Shown: positions 1-8,033 of the stretch, piece by piece
Position numbering within the stretch: the stretch's first letter is position 1
Layout: the number at the start of each line of letters is the position of its first letter
NCBI GenBank assembly: GCA_002840055.1
Contig: PGZJ01000003.1
Location: forward strand, 62,001-126,000
DNA from: Gammaproteobacteria bacterium HGW-Gammaproteobacteria-11
GTDB lineage: Bacteria > Pseudomonadota > Gammaproteobacteria > Pseudomonadales > Pseudomonadaceae
Reading direction: 5' to 3'
DNA length: 64,000 nt
Notes under the pieces: model-generated
Database searches by the model: none
What the model was told of the DNA's origin: nothing
Seen by the model: only the letters and a program-made list of their open reading frames with translations
Translations under genes and position numbers: made by a program

Positions 1-98
1 AGATCAATATTGGCCTCGTCCAGAGCTACGGTAGGCGCTGCCGCCATAGCCATGCAGGGAAGCAGTGCAACTATCAACGCTAGAAATTGCTTTTTCAT
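1..98 (-). CDS. petC: cytochrome c1, bc1 complex (partial, 5' end only)
   Basis: Only the first 32 codons are in the window; the gene continues past the left edge. The translation starts MKKQFLALIVALLPCMAMA, a signal peptide, followed by a mature start of the kind seen in cytochrome c1, the membrane-anchored c-type haem subunit of ubiquinol-cytochrome c reductase. Its ATG overlaps the petB stop by one base (TAATG), so it is translationally coupled as the third gene of petABC. The haem-binding motif is outside the window, so the call rests on position and leader. Confidence 0.85.
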   Translation of the reverse strand, partial: MKKQFLALIVALLPCMAMAAAPTVALDEANID

Positions 99-1321
99 TA
101 GCCAGTAACCCTCTCCGGAACGGGTTTAGTCTTCTCCATGCGGGTGTAGAACGGCATGAGTATGAAGAAGGCAAAATACAGGACGGTACAAATTTGCGAA
201 ATCAGCGTACGGGTATCGTTACCCGGAATGGCGCCCAGAATTCCCAGAATGACGAAGGAAATACAGAAGATCACCAATGCCAACTTGCTCATCCAGCCCT
301 TGTAACGAATCGAGCGAACCGGGCTGCGATCGAGCCAGGGCAGCACAAAGAGCACCGCGATGGCCGCACCCATGGCTACTACACCAGGGAAGGCCGAGCC
401 GCCAATGGCAGGTACTGCGCGCAGGATTGCGTAGAAGGGCGTGAAGTACCACACCGGCGCAATGTGATCAGGTGTCTTGAACTGGTTGGCAATTTCGAAG
501 TTCGGCTTCTCGAGGAAGTAGCCACCCATTTCCGGGAAAAAGAACAGCACGATGCAGAACACAAAGAGGAAGACTACAACACCGACAATATCCTTGACCG
601 TGTAATAGGGATGGAAAGCGATGCCATCGAGCGGCTTACCATTCTCGTCTTTGTGCTTCTTGATGTCGACGCCATCCGGGTTGTTTGAACCCACTTCATG
701 CAGGGCGATGATGTGCAATACGACCAGGCCCAACAAAACGATCGGCAACGCAATCACGTGCAGGGCGAAGAAGCGGTTCAGGGTAATGCCGGAAATCAGG
801 TAGTCGCCGCGAATCCACTGCTGCAGGTCAGGCCCGACAAAGGGTATGGCTCCAAACAGCGAGATGATGACCTGGGCACCCCAGTAGGACATCTGACCCC
901 AGGGCAGCAGGTAGCCCATGAAGGCTTCAGCCATCAATACCAGATAGATGGTCATACCGAACAGCCAGATCAGCTCGCGTGGCTTCTGGTAGGAACCGTA
1001 CATGATGCCGCGCAGCATGTGCAGATAGATCACCACAAAGAATGCAGAGGCGCCGGTGGAGTGCATGTACCGCAGCAACCAGCCATATTCAACATCACGC
1101 ATGATGTATTCGATGGAAGCAAAGGCACCATCACCCGAGGGCTCATAGCTCATGGTCAACCAGATACCGGTGACGATCTGATTCACCAGGACCAGCATGG
1201 CCAGGGAGCCGAAGAAATAGAAGAAGTTGAAGTTCTTGGGCGCGTAGTATTTGGTCAGGTGATCTTCGACCACCTTGTTGACCGACATGCGCTCATTGAT
1301 CCAGGCATTCAGCTTGCTCAT
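98..1321 (-). CDS. petB: cytochrome b subunit of the bc1 complex
   Basis: This 407-residue polytopic membrane protein carries the two b haems and the quinol oxidation and reduction sites of the bc1 complex. About eight or nine hydrophobic helices are visible. Haem-ligand histidines sit in the second helix (HSTGASA, near residue 85) and the fourth (FALHVIALP). The Qo-site tetrapeptide reads PVWY instead of the PEWY of mitochondria. The start overlaps the petA stop by one base (TGATG) and the stop overlaps the petC start, giving a petA-petB-petC operon read leftwards. Identity is secure. Confidence 0.97.
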   Translation of the reverse strand: MSKLNAWINERMSVNKVVEDHLTKYYAPKNFNFFYFFGSLAMLVLVNQIVTGIWLTMSYEPSGDGAFASIEYIMRDVEYGWLLRYMHSTGASAFFVVIYLHMLRGIMYGSYQKPRELIWLFGMTIYLVLMAEAFMGYLLPWGQMSYWGAQVIISLFGAIPFVGPDLQQWIRGDYLISGITLNRFFALHVIALPIVLLGLVVLHIIALHEVGSNNPDGVDIKKHKDENGKPLDGIAFHPYYTVKDIVGVVVFLFVFCIVLFFFPEMGGYFLEKPNFEIANQFKTPDHIAPVWYFTPFYAILRAVPAIGGSAFPGVVAMGAAIAVLFVLPWLDRSPVRSIRYKGWMSKLALVIFCISFVILGILGAIPGNDTRTLISQICTVLYFAFFILMPFYTRMEKTKPVPERVTG

Positions 1322-1914
1322 CAGGCAGTCTCCTGATCCACGCCGATGACAATGATGTCGTCGGACTCATAGGAATGGGGGGGGACCGGCAGGTTCAGCG
1401 GTGCCGGCTGGCCCCGGAACACTCGACCGGACATGTCGTAACGCGAACTATGACAGGGACAGAAATAACCCCCTTTCCAATCAGCGCCCAAATCTGCCGG
1501 AGCTACTTCAGGACGGAAGGTAGGGGAGCATCCTAGATGGGTACAGATACCCACCACGACCAGCACGTCACCGCGTATTGAACGCGTCTTGGGGTCAACA
1601 TAGTCCGGCTGAACAGAGGCCTTGGACTCCGGGTCGGCAAGCACTGAATCCATTTCTGCCAGAATAGCCATAGCCTCATCGGTACGGCGGGAGACAAATA
1701 CCGGCTGACCGCGCCATTCGGCGACGATCTGCTGACCTGGCTCCAGCTTACTGACATTGACCCTTACAGGCGCGCCAGCGGCCTTGGCCCTGGCACTCGG
1801 GACCCATGACCCCAAGAAGGGTACTGCCACCCCTACGGCTCCGGCTGCACCCACAACACTTGTGGCTGCCACCAGGAAGCGACGCCGGCCGTTATTTACG
1901 CCGTCATTACTCAT
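1321..1914 (-). CDS. petA: Rieske iron-sulfur subunit of the bc1 complex
   Basis: Encodes a 197-residue Rieske [2Fe-2S] protein that takes the first electron from ubiquinol and passes it to cytochrome c1. Cluster ligands are visible in CTHLGC (residues 124-129) and CPCHSS (152-157). The N-terminus has a twin-arginine motif (GRRRFL) and one membrane anchor, as expected for Tat export. A longer ORF begins upstream at 1935, but the ATG at 1914 has a GGGAGA Shine-Dalgarno about 7 nt before it and gives the usual family length. First gene of petABC. Confidence 0.96.
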   Translation of the reverse strand: MSNDGVNNGRRRFLVAATSVVGAAGAVGVAVPFLGSWVPSARAKAAGAPVRVNVSKLEPGQQIVAEWRGQPVFVSRRTDEAMAILAEMDSVLADPESKASVQPDYVDPKTRSIRGDVLVVVGICTHLGCSPTFRPEVAPADLGADWKGGYFCPCHSSRYDMSGRVFRGQPAPLNLPVPPHSYESDDIIVIGVDQETA

Positions 1915-1995
1915 CCAGTCGTCTCCCATCAGCAAATACGGGCCTTTTTAACGGCCCTTTTAAGAGTTTTAATCCGCATGCACAAAATGAATCCG

Positions 1996-2024
1996 ATGGT
2001 AATGAAAAACCCCATTTTTGACAA
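1996..2024 (-). promoter_or_regulatory. probable sigma70 promoter of petABC
   Basis: Reading leftwards, TTGTCA (2019-2024) and TACCAT (1996-2001) are separated by exactly 17 nt. The site lies about 80 nt upstream of the petA start and downstream of the rpsI terminator, so petABC would have its own promoter. Called by eye from hexamer matches. Confidence 0.5.
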
Positions 2025-2125
2025 GGCAACTTATCGAGCAATAACAACAGAGCCATTGCTCAAAGGCTTGAAAATCCGAGGCTTGACGAGAATCCAGGCA
2101 GCGAGCGGCATTATGCCGCAGATAC

Positions 2126-2160
2126 AAAAACGCCCAGCATCCTGATGGAAGCCGGGCGTT
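2126..2160 (-). terminator. intrinsic terminator of rplM-rpsI
   Basis: Reading leftwards the RNA would form an ACGCCCGGC / GCTGGGCGT stem (one G-U pair) with a 12-nt loop, followed by a run of five T. It lies 20-55 nt past the rpsI stop and separates rplM-rpsI from petABC. Confidence 0.85.
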
Positions 2161-2180
2161 CTCGCGAGTCGTAAAACGTA

Positions 2181-2573
2181 TTAACGCTTGGAGTACTGAG
2201 GACGCTTACGCGCCTTGCGCAGACCCACTTTCTTACGTTCAACTTCGCGGGCGTCACGGGTAACGAAGCCGGCCTTGCGCAGAGCGCCACGCAGGGTTTC
2301 GTCATACTCCATCAACGCACGGGTGATACCGTGACGAATGGCACCGGCCTGACCAGTAGTACCACCGCCCTTGACGGTAACAAAGACGTCGAACTTGCTC
2401 ACGGTATCAGTCAGCTCAAGCGGCTGACGAACGACCATGCGAGCGGTTTCACGACCGAAAAAGTTTTCGATGGTGCGGTTGTTGATCTGGATACTGCCAG
2501 TGCCCGGACGCAGGAACACGCGAGCGGTGGCAGTTTTACGACGGCCAGTACCGTAGTTTTGTGTCGCCGACAT
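2181..2573 (-). CDS. rpsI: 30S ribosomal protein S9
   Basis: 130 residues, the normal length for bacterial S9 (uS9). It begins [19 protein letters not shown] and ends in the hallmark basic tail RKRPQYSKR, which reaches the P-site tRNA in the 30S subunit. An AAGGAG Shine-Dalgarno precedes the ATG. It follows rplM by 10 nt, the conserved rplM-rpsI pair, and is closed by the terminator at 2126-2160. Confidence 0.98.
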   Translation of the reverse strand: MSATQNYGTGRRKTATARVFLRPGTGSIQINNRTIENFFGRETARMVVRQPLELTDTVSKFDVFVTVKGGGTTGQAGAIRHGITRALMEYDETLRGALRKAGFVTRDAREVERKKVGLRKARKRPQYSKR

Positions 2574-2583
2574 AGTATGCTCC

Positions 2584-2931
2584 TTAAATCTTCAGTTCTT
2601 GTGGCAGCATGCCCTTGACGGCAGACTCGATAACGCGCTCAGGAGCACGAACGATTAGCTTTTCGAAGTTGATCGACTTGATGCCGCCCGGGAAACCGGA
2701 GTGACTGTAGTAGATCTTGTTCTGCGCCTTGTTACCGGTAACGTGAACCTTTTCGGCATTGATGATTACGATGTAGTCACCAGTATCCACGTGGGGGGTG
2801 TATTCGGGCTTGTGCTTGCCACGCAGGCGAGTGGCCACTTCAGTCGCCAGGCGACCCAGAGTCAGGCCAGTGGCGTCTACGATGAACCAATCACGTTTTA
2901 CGGTTTCAGTTTTTGCGCTGAAGGTTTTCAT
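2584..2931 (-). CDS. rplM: 50S ribosomal protein L13, apparently shortened near the C-terminus
   Basis: L13 (uL13) is an early-assembling 50S protein. The start [15 protein letters not shown] and the body ([15 protein letters not shown], the VTGNK motif) match the family clearly. The protein is only 115 residues, against 142 in E. coli and Pseudomonas. Up to AVKGMLP it is collinear with the family, then it jumps directly to the normal last residues QELKI and stop. This is equivalent to an in-frame loss of about 27 codons that removes the conserved LGR...RKLKVYAG...H segment. The ATG at 2931 follows an AGGA motif; the longer ORF start at 3009 is not conserved. It could be a real deletion or an assembly error. 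Confidence 0.93.
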   Translation of the reverse strand: MKTFSAKTETVKRDWFIVDATGLTLGRLATEVATRLRGKHKPEYTPHVDTGDYIVIINAEKVHVTGNKAQNKIYYSHSGFPGGIKSINFEKLIVRAPERVIESAVKGMLPQELKI

Positions 2932-3108
2932 TAATCCTAGCCTCAGAGGCCGCTCTAATAAGAAGACGGCGAATCTTACAGAATGAAATGTGTTTTTACA
3001 AGACAACAAAGCCTAGAACAGACACTCAGTGGGGGCTGCGTGGGTCTGGGTGGCATCTGCGCTGTAAACAACAACGACAGGCTAGGCATCCTGTCGAAAG
3101 TGGCGGGC

Positions 3109-3136
3109 ATTATGCCAAGGGGGATGAAAATTACAA
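3109..3136 (-). promoter_or_regulatory. probable promoter of rplM-rpsI with a long leader
   Basis: Reading leftwards, TTGTAA (3131-3136) and CATAAT (3109-3114) are spaced by 16 nt. A GC-rich stretch (GCCCGCC) follows, as in stringently controlled ribosomal promoters. This places transcription start about 170 nt upstream of the rplM ATG, leaving a long 5' leader (about 2932-3100) that contains no gene and could carry translational control. Confidence 0.5.
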
Positions 3137-3216
3137 CCCTTATTTACAAGCAGGGCGACATTCCGTCAGCCTATGGTCAATACTGACTCACTCGTTACCA
3201 TTTTTGGGAGCCATAC

Positions 3217-4257
3217 ATGCAATACCGTCCGCTAGGCCGCAGCAAGCTGAAAGTCAGTGCACTTTGCCTGGGCAGCATGACCTGGGGCGAGCAAAACTCG
3301 CAGAAAGAGGCTTTCGCCCAGATTGATCGGGCCCGGGATGCCGGGGTGAACTTCATTGATACCGCAGAAATGTATCCCGTGCCGCCGCGTGGCGAGACTG
3401 CCGGGGCGACCGAAAGCATCATTGGCAATTACCTGAGCGAACGCGGCAACCGCGATAAATGGATTATTGCCAGTAAAATAGCTGGGCCAGGTGAATGGCT
3501 GCCGCATATCCGGGAGGGCAAGACACGCTTTACCCGCGAGTTCATTACTGCCGCCGTGGATGCCAGTCTCAAGCGCCTGCAAACCGACTACATAGATCTG
3601 TATCAGTTGCACTGGCCGGATCGCAGCACCAACTTCTTTGGCCACCTGGGCTATCGCCATAATCCGGATGAGTTGATTACCCCGGTAGAAGACAGCCTTG
3701 AGGCGTTGGATCAACTGGTCAAGGCCGGCAAGATTCGCCACATCGGCCTGTCAAATGAAACACCCTGGGGCGTCAGCCGCTTCCTGCATCTGGCCGAGAC
3801 CCACGGCTGGCCGCGAATTGCTTCCGTGCAGAACCCCTATAACCTGCTGAATCGCAGCTATGAAGTGGGCATGGCCGAAATATCACTGCGCGAACAGGTC
3901 GGATTACTGGCCTACTCGCCCCTGGCCTTCGGCACCCTGACTGGCAAGTACCTGAACGGGCTGCGCCCGGAAAAGGGCCGCCTGACGCTGTTCAGTCGCT
4001 TCAGTCGCTACACCAACCCGCAGGCCCAGAAAGCCTGTGCGCGTTATGTCCAACTGGCCCGCGACCACGGCATGGACCCCGCTCAGCTGGCCTTGGCCTT
4101 TGTTACCCGACAACCCTTTGTCACCAGCAACATTATTGGCGCAACCAATATGGACCAGCTCAACCGCAACCTCAGCAGCATCAACATGGGCCTGACCGAT
4201 GCGATTCTTGAAGCCATTGCCGAGATACACCAGAGCCAACCCAATCCAGCGCCCTGA
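3217..4257 (+). CDS. tas: Tas-type NADP(H)-dependent aldo/keto reductase
   Basis: 346 residues, closely resembling E. coli Tas along the whole length: the MQY start, AEMYPVPPR, a DSLKRLQTDYIDLYQ-like barrel segment, GKIRHIGLSNET and QNPYNLLNRS. Aldo/keto reductases are TIM-barrel NADPH enzymes with an Asp-Tyr-Lys-His tetrad; the Asp and Tyr fall in DTAEMY. The physiological substrate of Tas is not settled. The ATG has a GGGAG Shine-Dalgarno 5 nt upstream. A Tas-like gene beside rplM is, as I recall, also found in Pseudomonas. It is transcribed away from rplM. Confidence 0.92.
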   Translation: MQYRPLGRSKLKVSALCLGSMTWGEQNSQKEAFAQIDRARDAGVNFIDTAEMYPVPPRGETAGATESIIGNYLSERGNRDKWIIASKIAGPGEWLPHIREGKTRFTREFITAAVDASLKRLQTDYIDLYQLHWPDRSTNFFGHLGYRHNPDELITPVEDSLEALDQLVKAGKIRHIGLSNETPWGVSRFLHLAETHGWPRIASVQNPYNLLNRSYEVGMAEISLREQVGLLAYSPLAFGTLTGKYLNGLRPEKGRLTLFSRFSRYTNPQAQKACARYVQLARDHGMDPAQLALAFVTRQPFVTSNIIGATNMDQLNRNLSSINMGLTDAILEAIAEIHQSQPNPAP

Positions 4258-4267
4258 GCCAAGCGAC

Positions 4268-4288
4268 GGCCCGGCACCTCGCCGGGCC
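4268..4288 (+). terminator. GC-rich hairpin after tas
   Basis: GGCCCGGC / GCCGGGCC forms a perfect 8-bp stem with a 5-nt loop, 10 nt past the tas stop. No T tract follows, so termination would be weak or factor-assisted, or the hairpin may only protect the 3' end of the message. Confidence 0.5.
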
Positions 4289-4389
4289 ATATCAAGGCGC
4301 ATGTGACATGCAGTACAAGACACTTGCGCCAAACTACAAGATGCTTTAGTCATAGTGTGGCCAATACAGCTTATAACAGGCCACCCGTC

Positions 4390-5400
4390 ATGACATCCGA
4401 ACCCGCTTCTGCCCCGCCTCTACGCCAGGTAGCCATTCTTGCCACCGACGGTGTGATTGCCTCCAACCTGATGCAGTTCAAGGATTTCTTTCACATGGCC
4501 AGCCTGCGCGACGGACGCCGCCGCGGCCAGGGGCTGACACCGGGATTTCGCACCGCTCTTGTGGCGCCGGACAACCTGCCGGTGACCAGTTTCAGCCAGG
4601 ACCGCATCGCTACGGATGCCACCCTGAGCGCAGTCCGCCCACAACTGATTATTCTGCCGGCCTTTTGGGGGGATTTCGATCAGTTGATTGAGCGCTACCC
4701 GGGCGTGGTGCCCTGGCTAAAGGCCGAACACAGCCGTGGCACACTGATCAGTGCCGCGGCCAGTGGCGTGTTCTGGATGGCTGAGGCGGGGCTGCTTGAT
4801 GGTCGCGAAGCCACGACCTACTGGCGCTTTTTCGATGAGTTCAGCCAGCGCTTCCCGGCGGTCAACTTGAACCGCGACAAACACATCACCGATGCCGACA
4901 ACCTGTACTGTGCCGCCGGGGTCACCTCGGCCTGCGATCTGGCCATCCATCTGATTGATCGCCTGTGCGGCAGCCAGGTTGCCCAGGCGGTCGCCCGCGA
5001 CACCTTGTATGAAATCCAGCGCAGCTATACGCCTGGGATCATTGGTTTTGGCGGACAAAAACTGCATCAGGATGTGGCGATTCTGCAGATCCAGCAGTGG
5101 CTGGAGGCACATTTTGCCGACAAATTTCGCTTCGAGGATGTAGCTAGCCAGCATGGCATGAGCATCCGCAACTTCATGCGGCGCTTCCACGCGGCCACCG
5201 GAGACAAGCCGCTGCATTATTTACAGCGGCTGAGGATTGAAACGGCCAAGGGCCTGTTGAGTACCACGCGACGCAGCATCAAGACCATCAGTTATGACGT
5301 AGGCTATGACGATGCGAGTTTTTTCGCCCGGCTGTTCAGACAGCACACCGGGCTGTCACCCAACCAGTATCGACGTCAGTTCCAGCAAACACTCAACTGA
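4390..5400 (+). CDS. GlxA-family AraC-type transcriptional regulator
   Basis: 336 residues in two parts. Residues 1 to about 195 form a DJ-1/PfpI-like domain (VAILATDGV start, then SAAASGVFWMAEAGLLDGREATT) in which the nucleophile-elbow Cys appears to be replaced (SAAASG), so it is probably a ligand sensor and not an enzyme. Residues about 225-335 are a double helix-turn-helix AraC domain ending in the signature YDVGYDDASFFARLFRQHTGLSPNQYR. I chose the ATG at 4390 because the upstream extension is not conserved in character. Family members often control amino-acid or betaine catabolism; no target is evident nearby. Confidence 0.88.
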   Translation: MTSEPASAPPLRQVAILATDGVIASNLMQFKDFFHMASLRDGRRRGQGLTPGFRTALVAPDNLPVTSFSQDRIATDATLSAVRPQLIILPAFWGDFDQLIERYPGVVPWLKAEHSRGTLISAAASGVFWMAEAGLLDGREATTYWRFFDEFSQRFPAVNLNRDKHITDADNLYCAAGVTSACDLAIHLIDRLCGSQVAQAVARDTLYEIQRSYTPGIIGFGGQKLHQDVAILQIQQWLEAHFADKFRFEDVASQHGMSIRNFMRRFHAATGDKPLHYLQRLRIETAKGLLSTTRRSIKTISYDVGYDDASFFARLFRQHTGLSPNQYRRQFQQTLN

Positions 5401-5415
5401 TCTTGCGCAGCGCTA

Positions 5416-6510
5416 TCAGGGCTTGTGCGGACGAGCAAGGAACTCGTGGCTTTGCATTTCCAGCAAGCGGCTCAGGGTACGCTGAAACTCGAAGTTGAGC
5501 CGGCCACCGCTGTACAGATCCTTGAGTTCCACTTCAGCCGAGAGGATCAGCTTGACGTTTCGGTCGTAGAACTCGTCAACCAGGTTGATGAAGCGTCGCG
5601 CCATGTCATCCCGACTGGCGTCCATGCGCTCGACGTTGGCAATCAGCACAGCGTGGAAGATCTTCGCCAGGCCAATGTAGTCATTCTGGCTGCGCGGACC
5701 GTCGCAGAGCTCGCGAAACTCGAACCAGGCCACGTCCTCACAGATCCGGATCGACTTTATTGGACGGTTCTCAATGGTCAAGACTTCAGCCTCGACCACT
5801 TCGTCCATATCCGGCACCAGACTGACAAAGCTTTCACGAAGACTGATATCGGCACCGGCATCCAGCGGCCAGTGGTACAGCTCGGCCTGCTCCAGCGCAC
5901 GCAAGCGGTAATCCACGCCGTTATCGACGTTGACCACATCAGTGCAGCTGTTCAGCAGGGCAATGGCTGGCAGGAAACGTGCGCGCTGCAAACCGTCCTT
6001 GTATAGACCATCTGGAACGATATTCGAGGTCGCCACCAGGGTCACACCATTGCGGAACAGTTCTTCCATCAAGGTACCGAGAATCATCGCATCGGTAATA
6101 TCCGAGACAAAGAACTCGTCAAAACAGATCACTCGCGCCTCGCCGGCAAAGCGTTTGGCAATCAGGGTAAGAGGGTTCTTCTCGCCCTTGAGCGACTTGA
6201 GCTCCTGGTGCACGCGCTGCATGAAGCGGTGAAAGTGCGTGCGCATCTTGCGGTCAAAGGGCAGCGCATCATAAAAGGTATCAACCAGATAGGTCTTGCC
6301 GCGACCGACACCGCCCCAGAAATATAACCCCTTGATCGGCTTGGCCGGTTTTTTCCGCAGCAGTTTACCCAAGAGCCCGGTATGGGCTGACTCAACAGCC
6401 ACCAATTCATCAAACAGCCGTTGCAGATGCCTGACAGCGCGTTCCTGGGCAGGATCGTGAAAGAAATCGGGCCGCTGAAGGTCAGCTTGATAGCGAGCAA
6501 GGGGCGTCAT
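5416..6510 (-). CDS. zapE: cell division protein ZapE (AFG1-family ATPase)
   Basis: 364 residues. Walker A is in LYFWGGVGRGKT, Walker B is CFDEF, and a sensor-like VATSN follows, typical of the AFG1/LACE1/ZapE AAA-like family. E. coli ZapE is an FtsZ-interacting ATPase used in division under stress. The start MTPLARYQADLQRPDFFHD is the usual family start; the ORF can be extended to 6612 but that adds a non-conserved segment overlapping the neighbouring gene. No strong Shine-Dalgarno is seen before 6510. Confidence 0.95.
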   Translation of the reverse strand: MTPLARYQADLQRPDFFHDPAQERAVRHLQRLFDELVAVESAHTGLLGKLLRKKPAKPIKGLYFWGGVGRGKTYLVDTFYDALPFDRKMRTHFHRFMQRVHQELKSLKGEKNPLTLIAKRFAGEARVICFDEFFVSDITDAMILGTLMEELFRNGVTLVATSNIVPDGLYKDGLQRARFLPAIALLNSCTDVVNVDNGVDYRLRALEQAELYHWPLDAGADISLRESFVSLVPDMDEVVEAEVLTIENRPIKSIRICEDVAWFEFRELCDGPRSQNDYIGLAKIFHAVLIANVERMDASRDDMARRFINLVDEFYDRNVKLILSAEVELKDLYSGGRLNFEFQRTLSRLLEMQSHEFLARPHKP

Positions 6511-6580
6511 AGCGAGATACCATGGGATATCGACGGGGGCAGTACTGTACCCGCCACCTGCGCACTTGGCAATCAGCTTG

Positions 6581-7204
6581 TCATGTACCTGACAGCAGCT
6601 CTTCGACAACATTTTTCAAGTCAACCAGCCGACCATGGAAAAAATGTCCGGCGCCGGCAAAACGACGCAGATCGATGCCCGGCTGATCCAGCAGGGAAAA
6701 CACCGCCTCTGGCGCAACCACATCGTCTGCGTCACCCATGCATACCGCACATTCGCCACCCAGAGGCAAAAGATCGGCAAAGGGCAGCCGCTCCACAGAG
6801 GGCGCAACCAACACCAGACGCTGCGGATAGACTGGCAAACGCTTGGCAGCGGCGGCAGCTACATAGCCGCCAAAGGAAAAGCCCATCAACCAGACCGGCA
6901 AGGCATAGCGCTGCTCGGCCCAGGCTATTGCGGCCAGGCAATCGTCGACCTCGCCACGGCCATCATCATGCAGGCCCTGGCTGCCACCGACCCCACGAAA
7001 ATTGAAGCGCACCACAGTGGCACCCTGATCACGCGCGGCACGCATCAAGGTGTGCACCACCTTGTTGTCGAGTGAGCCGCCATAGAGCGGATGCGGGTGA
7101 CAAATGACCGCCACGGCACGCGCCGCAACAACCTCCGTGACCCGTAATTCAAGTTCTCCCTCAGGGCCATCAATGGTCAGAACTAGATCGTTTGGCGCTT
7201 GCAT
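6581..7204 (-). CDS. alpha/beta hydrolase of the small HPHP-type family
   Basis: 207 residues forming a minimal alpha/beta hydrolase. The oxyanion-region motif HPHPLYGGS is near residue 36. The nucleophile elbow GFSFGG holds the Ser, the acid is probably in GDADDVV, and the catalytic His is in GAGHFFHG. The RFNFRGVGGSQG segment is characteristic of a widespread proteobacterial family of unknown substrate, often annotated as CocE/NonD-like or YfhR-like. The ATG has an AGGA motif upstream. It sits immediately upstream of zapE on the same strand and may be cotranscribed with it. Confidence 0.88.
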   Translation of the reverse strand: MQAPNDLVLTIDGPEGELELRVTEVVAARAVAVICHPHPLYGGSLDNKVVHTLMRAARDQGATVVRFNFRGVGGSQGLHDDGRGEVDDCLAAIAWAEQRYALPVWLMGFSFGGYVAAAAAKRLPVYPQRLVLVAPSVERLPFADLLPLGGECAVCMGDADDVVAPEAVFSLLDQPGIDLRRFAGAGHFFHGRLVDLKNVVEELLSGT

Positions 7205-7532
7205 ACTGGCATCCTAGGTGACTGTGAACTGAATCAGTGCGTCGCAATCTGGCTGAGGCAAAAGGGCCATGAACCCGGATTCAAGGCAATTAAGGCTCCG
7301 ATCAGCTGAATTAATAGGTGAAAAGCTGATCGAAACTAGTGACAGTCCAGCCGAAAATGGCTGCTGACTGTTAGCCACAAGGTCAAACGCGGCAGCCTCA
7401 GCAGGTTTGTTCAATTTGACCAGAGAAGGCTCAAGGGTACTAGCCTTGACCGGCAAATGTCGTTACCGTAAGTGCAAAGGCGACGCTCAATTTGAGCGTA
7501 CTCGCCTAATCAACGTGAGAGAGGGACCCAAG
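7205..7532 (+). other. 328-nt divergent intergenic region with three inverted repeats
   Basis: No gene is supported between the hydrolase (leftward) and zapG (rightward). The region holds a 9-bp inverted repeat CGATCAGCT (7299-7307) / AGCTGATCG (7324-7332), an interrupted stem CAGTCCAGCC / GGCTGCTGACTG (7344-7370), and a near-perfect palindrome ACGCTCAA-T-TTGAGCGT (7483-7499) just upstream of the zapG start. These may be operators or RNA hairpins. No convincing -10/-35 pair was identified. Confidence 0.4.
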
Positions 7533-7976
7533 GTGGAATCAAGTGAAAACCTCTGGATAGCAGTGGCCGTAGCCCTGGCTCTGGGTGTGGTAGTCGGCGT
7601 GGTACTGACTCAGATTGCCCGTCGCGTCAGTGGGGGGCAGATCTCCGGCAGCACTCAGGCACAGCTGGAAAACCTGCAGCTACGCTTCGAGGAATACCAG
7701 CAGGAGGTCTCCAGTCACTTCAAGACCACTGCCAATCTGGTTTCACGCCTGAACCGCAGCTATCAGGATATACAGCAACACCTGACCCAAGGTGCCATGG
7801 ATCTGTCGCCAGATGAAATGACACGCCAGCAACTGCTGGCTGTTCTGGAGCAAGACAACCGGCCCAGTTCCGGCGAGCCGGCATTTGACAGCCTTGAACC
7901 ACCGCGGGACTACGCTCCGAAAAATGAAGATACGCCCGGCACCCTGTCTGAAGGCTACGGCGTCAAGCGGCACTGA
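7533..7976 (+). CDS. zapG: ZapG / YhcB family (DUF1043) inner-membrane protein
   Basis: 147 residues from a GTG start. One N-terminal membrane helix (residues about 8-25, LWIAVAVALALGVVVGVVL) is followed by a glutamine-rich coiled coil (QLENLQLRFEEYQQEV) and a low-complexity acidic tail. This is the YhcB/ZapG layout; E. coli YhcB links cell division with envelope biogenesis. The GTG at 7533 follows GAGAGG by about 8 nt; the ORF could start at 7407 but that extension is hydrophilic and unlike the family. Confidence 0.85.
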   Translation: MESSENLWIAVAVALALGVVVGVVLTQIARRVSGGQISGSTQAQLENLQLRFEEYQQEVSSHFKTTANLVSRLNRSYQDIQQHLTQGAMDLSPDEMTRQQLLAVLEQDNRPSSGEPAFDSLEPPRDYAPKNEDTPGTLSEGYGVKRH

Positions 7977-7984
7977 TGGAGTTT

Positions 7985-8008
7985 ACCCGCAGTCATCCGA
8001 CTGCGGGT
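7985..8008 (+). terminator. perfect 10-bp hairpin between zapG and the MCE operon
   Basis: ACCCGCAGTC and GACTGCGGGT are exact reverse complements with a 4-nt loop, starting 9 nt after the zapG stop. No T tract follows, so it may be a weak terminator or an mRNA-stabilising hairpin; it lies 26 nt before the next start. Confidence 0.5.
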
Positions 8009-8033
8009 ATCACGATAGGAAATCAACCCCGCC

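Noticed and set aside
2932-3216. Small gene between rplM and tas
   Set aside because: The short frames here overlap the start of tas or rplM and lack ribosome sites; the space is better explained as promoter and leader of rplM.
4390-5400. GlxA-type protein as an active DJ-1/PfpI glyoxalase or protease
   Set aside because: The nucleophile-elbow position reads SAAASG without Cys and the protein ends in an AraC DNA-binding domain, so a regulator is the better call.
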